Assembly: GCA_963966775.1 (NCBI GenBank)
Contig: CAXAAH010000048.1
Coordinates: 1 to 11,510, forward strand
Source of the DNA: UBA685 sp002299005
GTDB lineage: Bacteria > Pseudomonadota > Alphaproteobacteria > Puniceispirillales > Puniceispirillaceae
DNA length: 11,510 nt
Direction: 5' to 3'
Position numbers and translations under genes: made by a program. The notes beneath the pieces are model-generated. The model did not search any database. It worked only from the letters and a program-made list of their open reading frames with translations, and was not told the origin of the DNA. Shown here one piece after another: positions 7,234 to 11,510 of the stretch; the stretch's first letter is position 1, and each line of letters opens with the position of its first letter.

Positions 7234-7758
7234 TTAATCTTTTTGAGGCGCTTGCATAGGCGGCGCTTTTTTATCGGGGTTTTCAAAATATTCGGTAGGG
7301 TCGATTTTTGTGCTGTCAATTTCATCGAACGCAAAAGCCAGAGGGCCAAATTGTGTATCAATGATGATTTTGCCGTCAGCATCTCGGCCATTCAAGCGCC
7401 CTTTGAGACGCTTTCTGCCATCAACCATTTGCTTGAGGTGCATCTTGACCAAATCGCCATCAAAGCGATCATAATGATCATCACGCGTAAGCGGGCGATC
7501 AATACCAGGTGAGCTAACCTCTAGATTATAGCCATCTTTAATCGGGTCTTCGACATCCAATAAAGCGGCCACATATTTGCTGATTTTCTTGCAATCTTCG
7601 ACTGTCATCTCGCGATGGGCAAACGGTTCTGCCATGATTTGCAATTGATTGCGGCTACCGCCCGGTGTGCCACTATAAAAGACGCGCACAAGATCAAAGC
7701 CCATCTCATTCAGAGCTGGCTCTATCATCTCAGCGATCACATGGTTTTGACCTGCCAT
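7234..7758 (-). CDS. rimP: Ribosome maturation factor RimP
   Basis: RimP assists assembly of the 30S head region, including S19 incorporation. The 174-residue product has the N-terminal alpha/beta domain (about 5-90), ending in the hallmark motif YNLEVSSPGIDRPLTR (77-92). A C-terminal SH3-like barrel (about 95-155) follows, with GRLNGRDADGKIII, and then a short Lys/Pro-rich tail. The ATG at 7758 has AGGA only two bases upstream, an unusually tight spacing. It is the first gene of the rimP-nusA-ylxR-infB-rbfA-truB-rpsO run and is preceded by a promoter-like sequence and a terminator. Unlike the E. coli operon, no initiator tRNA gene (metY) precedes it. Confidence 0.96.
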   Translation of the reverse strand: MAGQNHVIAEMIEPALNEMGFDLVRVFYSGTPGGSRNQLQIMAEPFAHREMTVEDCKKISKYVAALLDVEDPIKDGYNLEVSSPGIDRPLTRDDHYDRFDGDLVKMHLKQMVDGRKRLKGRLNGRDADGKIIIDTQFGPLAFAFDEIDSTKIDPTEYFENPDKKAPPMQAPQKD

Positions 7759-7773
7759 TTTCCTGCACTACCA

Positions 7774-7802
7774 ATCTTAAGTTCGACATGTCTTAAGTTC
7801 AA
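7774..7802 (-). promoter_or_regulatory. Candidate promoter of the rimP-nusA-infB operon
   Basis: On the minus strand TTGAAC (7797-7802) is followed after exactly 17 bases by TAAGAT (7774-7779). Each hexamer matches the sigma-70-type consensus at four of six positions. The site lies between the trmB terminator and the rimP ATG, where the operon promoter must be if the terminator is efficient. Transcription would start roughly ten bases before the ATG, leaving a very short leader that just includes the AGGA. Confidence 0.4.
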
Positions 7803-7804
7803 CA
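7775..7804 (-). repeat. Tandem 14-bp direct repeat upstream of rimP
   Basis: TGTTGAACTTAAGA (7791-7804) and TGTCGAACTTAAGA (7775-7788) differ at one base and lie 16 bp apart, about one and a half helical turns. Each holds the palindrome CTTAAG, and GACATGTC lies at their junction, so the region also has dyad symmetry. The first copy overlaps the candidate -35 and the second the candidate -10, as expected of an operator. No regulator can be named. Confidence 0.6.
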
Positions 7805-7831
7805 TATCTTGTCGTTCATAATCTCATATCC

Positions 7832-7885
7832 AAAATCAGGCATAAAAAAAGGCGGACTTTGTAGCAAAGCCCACCGCCTGATTTT
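7832..7885. repeat. Perfect 10-bp inverted repeat enclosing the trmB terminator
   Basis: AAAATCAGGC (7832-7841) and GCCTGATTTT (7876-7885) are perfect inverted copies that bracket both the terminator hairpin and its T run. Three bases (7876-7878) are shared with the base of the terminator stem, so full pairing of the outer arms competes with the lowest part of the terminator. Confidence 0.6.
7844..7878 (-). terminator. Intrinsic terminator after trmB
   Basis: On the minus strand a GC-rich hairpin (7851-7878) has CTTTG/CAAAG next to a CTA loop, flanked by GGG/TCC and GGC/GCC pairs, with a three-base bulge. It is followed directly by seven T residues (7844-7850). It lies about 70 bases beyond the trmB stop and ends the lnt-metK-trmB unit ahead of rimP. 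Confidence 0.85.
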
Positions 7886-7947
7886 CGGATTTCCCCATAC
7901 ATACACCAAAAGCCCCCGATATAGCAAGCTTTATGATAGGGACAGGT

Positions 7948-8676
7948 TTATTTGCGGATAAAGTCGAACCAGCTAGAGGCGCGCCCCTCATCAACGCCTT
8001 TGGCCATATAGCGCGTCTCAGGCCAGCCTTCGGGGCGTTGTTGCCAATCTTTGGCGCTTTGTGCCAGCCATTCAAAGCGATCATCTGCCATCGCCTCAGC
8101 CAACAGCCATGTTTTGGCAATTGGATGGTCGGACGCCATCCGCAAATGACCACCCGGACGGATAAGCCGCGCCAGCCTGTCACGCATTGATTGCTGCAAG
8201 ATACGTCTGCCAGCATGACGCTTTTTGGGCCATGGATCAGGGAACATAATATAGGCGCCCGCAAGACAATTTTCAGGCATTCTATCAAGGATAAGACGCA
8301 CATCATCAGGCCAAATACGGATATTACCAATCGCCCGCTCTTCGATATGGCGCAGTAAGCTTGCCACGCCATTCACAAAAGGCTCAGCCCCAATAAAGCC
8401 CGCCTCAGGTGCCGCCTCAGCGATAGAGGCAAGATGCTCACCCCCGCCAAAGCCTATTTCCAAAAAGACGTCTTTGGGCGCATCTTCAAATAAACCATCT
8501 AATGTGTCGATATCTTGCGGCACTTGAATTTGCGGCAGGCTTTCATCAAACAGCGTTTGCATTTGCGGGCGCAACGGGCGCCCTTTGCGTCTGCCATAAA
8601 AAGGCAACTCGCCTCTTGGACCTTTGGAATTAACGCCCAATTTTGGCAAATTTTCAGAATCTGACACAGCAATCAC
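7948..8676 (-). CDS. trmB: tRNA (guanine-N7-)-methyltransferase TrmB
   Basis: TrmB uses S-adenosylmethionine to form m7G at position 46 in the tRNA variable loop. The 242-residue protein is a class I Rossmann methyltransferase. The SAM-binding loop is LEIGFGGGEH (72-81), the family signature is FPDPWPKKRH (145-154), and a C-terminal TRYMAKGVDEGR (221-232) matches the conserved T-x-[YF] region. The N-terminal YGRRKGRPLRP (27-37) is typical of alphaproteobacterial homologues. The start is not certain: GTG at 8676 is used here, a second in-frame GTG lies three codons downstream, and neither has a strong Shine-Dalgarno. The gene begins 30 bases after metK and is probably co-transcribed with it, which pairs a SAM consumer with the SAM producer. 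Confidence 0.95.
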   Translation of the reverse strand: MIAVSDSENLPKLGVNSKGPRGELPFYGRRKGRPLRPQMQTLFDESLPQIQVPQDIDTLDGLFEDAPKDVFLEIGFGGGEHLASIAEAAPEAGFIGAEPFVNGVASLLRHIEERAIGNIRIWPDDVRLILDRMPENCLAGAYIMFPDPWPKKRHAGRRILQQSMRDRLARLIRPGGHLRMASDHPIAKTWLLAEAMADDRFEWLAQSAKDWQQRPEGWPETRYMAKGVDEGRASSWFDFIRK

Positions 8677-8706
8677 TCACAAATGAAAAAATGAGACAGC
8701 CTTTTC

Positions 8707-9885
8707 TTACGAAAGCTTGTTGGCAATATCAACCGCTTCCCAAGAAAATGTGCCAGCACCTGCCTCGCCTGCCTTACGGCCAAAATGACCATAGGCAGAG
8801 GTTGGGGCATAAATCGGCTTATTCAGGCCAAGATGCGTGCGAATACCTTTGGGCGTCAAATCAACCAGCGAGCGAAGCTGTTCTTGCAAAGCAAAATCAT
8901 TGCCATTCCCAGACCGGTTGCCCGTACCATGCGTGTCGACATAAACAGACACAGGCTCAGCCACGCCAATGGCATAAGCAAGCTGGATGGTGCATTTATC
9001 TGCCAGACCAGAGGCCACCACATTTTTGGCCAAATAGCGCGCGGCATAGGCGGCTGAACGGTCAACCTTGGTCGGATCCTTACCAGAGAAAGCACCGCCA
9101 CCATGCGGGGCCGCCCCGCCATAAGTATCAACAATAATCTTGCGCCCTGTCAGGCCAGCATCCCCATCAGGGCCACCGATTTCGAACGTGCCTGTCGGGT
9201 TAATCAGCAAATCATCAGCGCTCACCATCCAGCCATCTGGCAAGATATCAGCGATGAGAGGCGTCACAAGCGCGCGGATATCATCTTGGCTTGCCCCAAC
9301 CGCATGTTGGGTTGAAAGCACGATTTTATCGACACCTTGAATATTGCCTTCATCATCATAAATCACCGTCAATTGTGATTTCGCATCAGGGCGCAGAATC
9401 GTATCTTCATCAGCTTTGCGCATATCTGCCAGACGCTTGAGAATCTGGTGCGAATAATGAATAGGCGCCGGCATTAATTCATCTGTCTCGCGGCATGCAT
9501 AACCAAACATTAAGCCTTGGTCGCCCGCACCTTCTGCTTTGCCTTCTGCCTCATCCACCCCTTGGGCGATATGGGCTGATTGTTCATGCAGGTAATTTTG
9601 AAATTCAAAATGCGCATGGTGGAATTTATCTTGCTCATAGCCGATATCTTTGACCGCCGCACGAACCGCAGGCTCAATCGCTGCCATGATGCCATCAAGC
9701 TTCTCTTCAGGCGCACGCACCTCACCGGCTAGCACAATGCGATTGGTCGTCGCCAATGTCTCGCACCCAACGCGTGCTTGTTCATCTTGTGCCAAAAACA
9801 AATCCAACACAGTATCAGACACACGGTCACAAACCTTATCTGGATGACCTTCGGAAACTGATTCAGATGTGAAGAGATAGCTCAT
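8707..9885 (-). CDS. metK: S-adenosylmethionine synthetase
   Basis: MetK makes S-adenosylmethionine from methionine and ATP, releasing phosphate and pyrophosphate, and acts as a tetramer in the cytoplasm. The 392 residues are full length. Signatures are GHPDK (13-17, ATP binding), GAGDQGLMFGY (119-129) and the phosphate-binding loop GGGAFSGKD (262-270) followed by PTKVDRSAAYAARY. An AGGAG Shine-Dalgarno seven bases before the ATG supports the start. The 35-base gap from lnt is AT-rich and too short for most SAM riboswitches; I see none of the SAM-II or SAM/SAH conserved elements in it. The gene sits between lnt and trmB in one apparent transcription unit. Confidence 0.98.
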   Translation of the reverse strand: MSYLFTSESVSEGHPDKVCDRVSDTVLDLFLAQDEQARVGCETLATTNRIVLAGEVRAPEEKLDGIMAAIEPAVRAAVKDIGYEQDKFHHAHFEFQNYLHEQSAHIAQGVDEAEGKAEGAGDQGLMFGYACRETDELMPAPIHYSHQILKRLADMRKADEDTILRPDAKSQLTVIYDDEGNIQGVDKIVLSTQHAVGASQDDIRALVTPLIADILPDGWMVSADDLLINPTGTFEIGGPDGDAGLTGRKIIVDTYGGAAPHGGGAFSGKDPTKVDRSAAYAARYLAKNVVASGLADKCTIQLAYAIGVAEPVSVYVDTHGTGNRSGNGNDFALQEQLRSLVDLTPKGIRTHLGLNKPIYAPTSAYGHFGRKAGEAGAGTFSWEAVDIANKLS

Positions 9886-9920
9886 TGCAAACTCCTAGCC
9901 TTTAATAATAATATTACCCT

Positions 9921-11510
9921 TTACTGCCTTCTTTTCCCAAGACGGTCAAGCCCAATAGCGAGCATTAACAATACGATGAGCAAGCTAGAATTGATCAAAA
10001 ATGACAGCCGCGCAAATAGGGTCGCGCGATAAGTCGCAGGCTTGGCTGTATCAACAAAGCCCTGCTCCCCAAGGCCGAGCGATGCGATGCGCGCACCCTT
10101 GCCATCAAACACGGCCGAGATGCCGCCATTGGCCACCCGCACAACCGCGATACCATAGCTTATCGCCGTCATCCTTGTCTGTGCCAAATGCTGATAAGGG
10201 CCGGCTGTATGTCCAAACCAGCCATCATTCGTCACATTCACAATCAAAGATGGTCGCTCACGCGCACGGCCAGCTAATTGAGGGAAGATAGCCTCATAGC
10301 AAATAAGCGGCAGGACGAGTCCAAAATTCGGCACAAAAAGCGGCCTGACCTCAGCGCCTTTGGTAAAATCTCTTGGGCCGGCAATCGCATCGATAAAGGG
10401 AATAAACCGCCATGGCACATATTCGCCAAATGGCACAAGATGCGTCTTATCATAGAGTGCTTTGGTGCCATCCTCGGCGATAAGAAGCGCTGAATTACGC
10501 ACCTGATTATCCGCATCAAAGCGCAAAATACCTGATAATAATTGCCCTGCCCCGCCCTGTTGTTGGCCCTGTTGTTGGCCCTGTTGTTGGCGGTGGAAAT
10601 CCGCTATCATAGCGGCCCTTGCATCTACCAGCGCGCCTTCTGATCGATAATCACCGGCAAAGGCTGTTTCAGGCCAAATCACAAGGTCAATCGGCTGGCT
10701 TGCCTCAGCTATTGAGAGAGATGTCAGCCTGTCCATATGGGCCGCACGCATCTCGCGCACCCATTTATCGGCTTGCGGCACAGCTGGTTGCACAAGCCTG
10801 ATACCATGCGCCTCATCTGCCGGGTTAAGCGGGCTCATCTGCTGGTGGCTATAGGAGGCAAGCCCCAAAATCACCAGAGAGATAGCGATAAAGCAGGTCA
10901 TAATCATGCCCGCTAATTGCCGCCTAACAAGACCTCTTGATAGGCTATAAAACGGCGCAATGATAGCGGCAAAAAGCGCGATAAAATTAAGCCCTGTCTG
11001 CCCAAAGACCGCCGCCCATGAGGCCGTGATATTAAGGCCCAGAAAAATCAGGCCGGGGGCATTCCACGGAAACCCTGTGGCAATAAATTCACGCCCCCAT
11101 TCAAGCAGGCCGATCATAACCGCCATCATCACCAAACGGCCAATCGCCGTGCCAGCAAGGCGATAACCAACCATGCCTCCCACAGCCCAAAACGCCGTGA
11201 CAATCACAGGGATGCCAAAAAAACTAACCGGGATTAGGAACCAAAACTCTGCCTCACCAACCAGCAAAGAATGGCTAATCCAATAAAGCGAGGATAAAAA
11301 CCAACCATAGGCACCAAGCGTAATATGCAGACAAGATTGGCGCCAATTAGGGGCAATCGCCGCCTGATAAAACACCCAGCCCATCAATAAAAACGCAGGC
11401 ATCACATAGGCAGGCGGCAGAGATAGGCTTGCAAGACATCCCGCAAGGAAGCTTGTCTTCAGGGCGTGCTGATGACAAAGGCGCATCATGCGCCCAAAAG
11501 CCTCTCCCAT
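9921..11510 (-). CDS. lnt: Apolipoprotein N-acyltransferase
   Basis: Lnt adds the third acyl chain to the N-terminal cysteine of lipoproteins in the inner membrane. The 529 residues contain several hydrophobic segments in the first 220 residues (for example 20-50, 61-80, 88-118, 125-136, 165-190 and 200-219). A nitrilase-type periplasmic domain (about 235-490) and a final membrane helix (about 500-520) follow. The catalytic triad is readable: Glu281 in VIWPETAFAG, Lys355 in LYDKTHLVPFGEYVPW, and Cys404 in LICYEAIFP. A (QQQG)3 insert occupies 308-319. The first codon seen is an ATG exactly at the window edge. Length and N-terminal character fit a complete gene, but an upstream start cannot be excluded, and Met8 and Met9 are alternatives. 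Confidence 0.96.
   Translation of the reverse strand: MGEAFGRMMRLCHQHALKTSFLAGCLASLSLPPAYVMPAFLLMGWVFYQAAIAPNWRQSCLHITLGAYGWFLSSLYWISHSLLVGEAEFWFLIPVSFFGIPVIVTAFWAVGGMVGYRLAGTAIGRLVMMAVMIGLLEWGREFIATGFPWNAPGLIFLGLNITASWAAVFGQTGLNFIALFAAIIAPFYSLSRGLVRRQLAGMIMTCFIAISLVILGLASYSHQQMSPLNPADEAHGIRLVQPAVPQADKWVREMRAAHMDRLTSLSIAEASQPIDLVIWPETAFAGDYRSEGALVDARAAMIADFHRQQQGQQQGQQQGGAGQLLSGILRFDADNQVRNSALLIAEDGTKALYDKTHLVPFGEYVPWRFIPFIDAIAGPRDFTKGAEVRPLFVPNFGLVLPLICYEAIFPQLAGRARERPSLIVNVTNDGWFGHTAGPYQHLAQTRMTAISYGIAVVRVANGGISAVFDGKGARIASLGLGEQGFVDTAKPATYRATLFARLSFLINSSLLIVLLMLAIGLDRLGKRRQ
10554..10589 (-). repeat. Three perfect 12-bp tandem repeats inside lnt
   Basis: The plus-strand unit GCCCTGTTGTTG occurs three times in perfect succession. 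It is in frame with lnt and encodes (QQQG)3 as residues 308-319, between a helix rich in Ala and Arg and the conserved LLSGILRF strand. The 12-bp unit keeps the frame whatever the copy number, so length changes by slippage would be tolerated if the loop is exposed. Confidence 0.9.

Noticed and set aside
7759..7947. Possible tRNA gene (metY-like) upstream of rimP, as in E. coli
   Set aside because: The gap is filled by the terminator, the direct repeat and the promoter-like sequence. No cloverleaf, T-loop GTTCRA in context or CCA-end pattern is visible.
7836..8372. Minus-strand 178-residue frame overlapping trmB and the terminator
   Set aside because: It is a frame-shifted shadow of trmB and reads through the trmB terminator hairpin. 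The trmB frame carries all the conserved methyltransferase motifs.
9886..9960. Possible SAM riboswitch upstream of metK
   Set aside because: The gap is 35 bases and I cannot find the paired elements or conserved loops of SAM-II or SAM/SAH types. A covariance-model search would settle it.
1..11510. A novel defence, mobile or biosynthetic system
   Set aside because: Apart from the pnp leader and the trmB-rimP gap, the window is filled with recognisable housekeeping genes in a conserved order. No transposase, integrase, repeat array or unknown gene cluster is present.

Overview
The window carries a conserved alphaproteobacterial housekeeping block for translation and RNA metabolism. All genes lie on the minus strand, so transcription runs from high to low coordinates. 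In transcription order they are lnt, metK, trmB, [terminator and promoter], rimP, nusA, ylxR, infB, rbfA, truB, rpsO, [terminator and leader], and the first 12 codons of pnp at the left edge. The order rimP-nusA-ylxR-infB-rbfA-truB-rpsO-pnp, the YlxR domain joined to an L7Ae-like domain, the two acidic C-terminal repeats of NusA and the lnt-metK-trmB cluster just upstream all point to an alphaproteobacterium. The moderate base composition would suit a marine lineage such as SAR116, but that placement is inference only.

Layout. 11510-9921: lnt (apolipoprotein N-acyltransferase). 9885-8707: metK (SAM synthetase). 8676-7948: trmB (tRNA m7G46 methyltransferase, which uses SAM). These three are closely spaced and end at a strong intrinsic terminator at 7844-7878. 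The gap before rimP then holds a candidate promoter overlapped by a 14-bp direct repeat with a 16-bp period. From 7758 to 490 seven genes follow with gaps of about 17-100 nt: rimP, nusA, ylxR, infB, rbfA, truB and rpsO. They serve ribosome maturation, transcription elongation, translation initiation and rRNA/tRNA modification. A perfect 10-bp hairpin terminator (425-459) closes this operon. After it comes a roughly 390-nt non-coding leader that ends at the Shine-Dalgarno and ATG of pnp (polynucleotide phosphorylase).

How they work together. RimP, RbfA and S15 act in 30S assembly. IF2 acts in initiation, NusA and YlxR in elongation and antitermination, and TruB and TrmB modify tRNA. MetK supplies the methyl donor for TrmB, and PNPase turns over RNA. 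Lnt is the exception, acting in lipoprotein maturation in the inner membrane.

I found no new biological system, mobile element, CRISPR array, tRNA or rRNA. The points worth a second look are regulatory or structural. They are the repeat over the rimP promoter, an inverted repeat enclosing the terminator, a (QQQG)3 microsatellite inside the Lnt catalytic domain, a TTG start for rbfA, a truB start with no Shine-Dalgarno, a duplicated 9-mer before infB, and a long separate leader for pnp.
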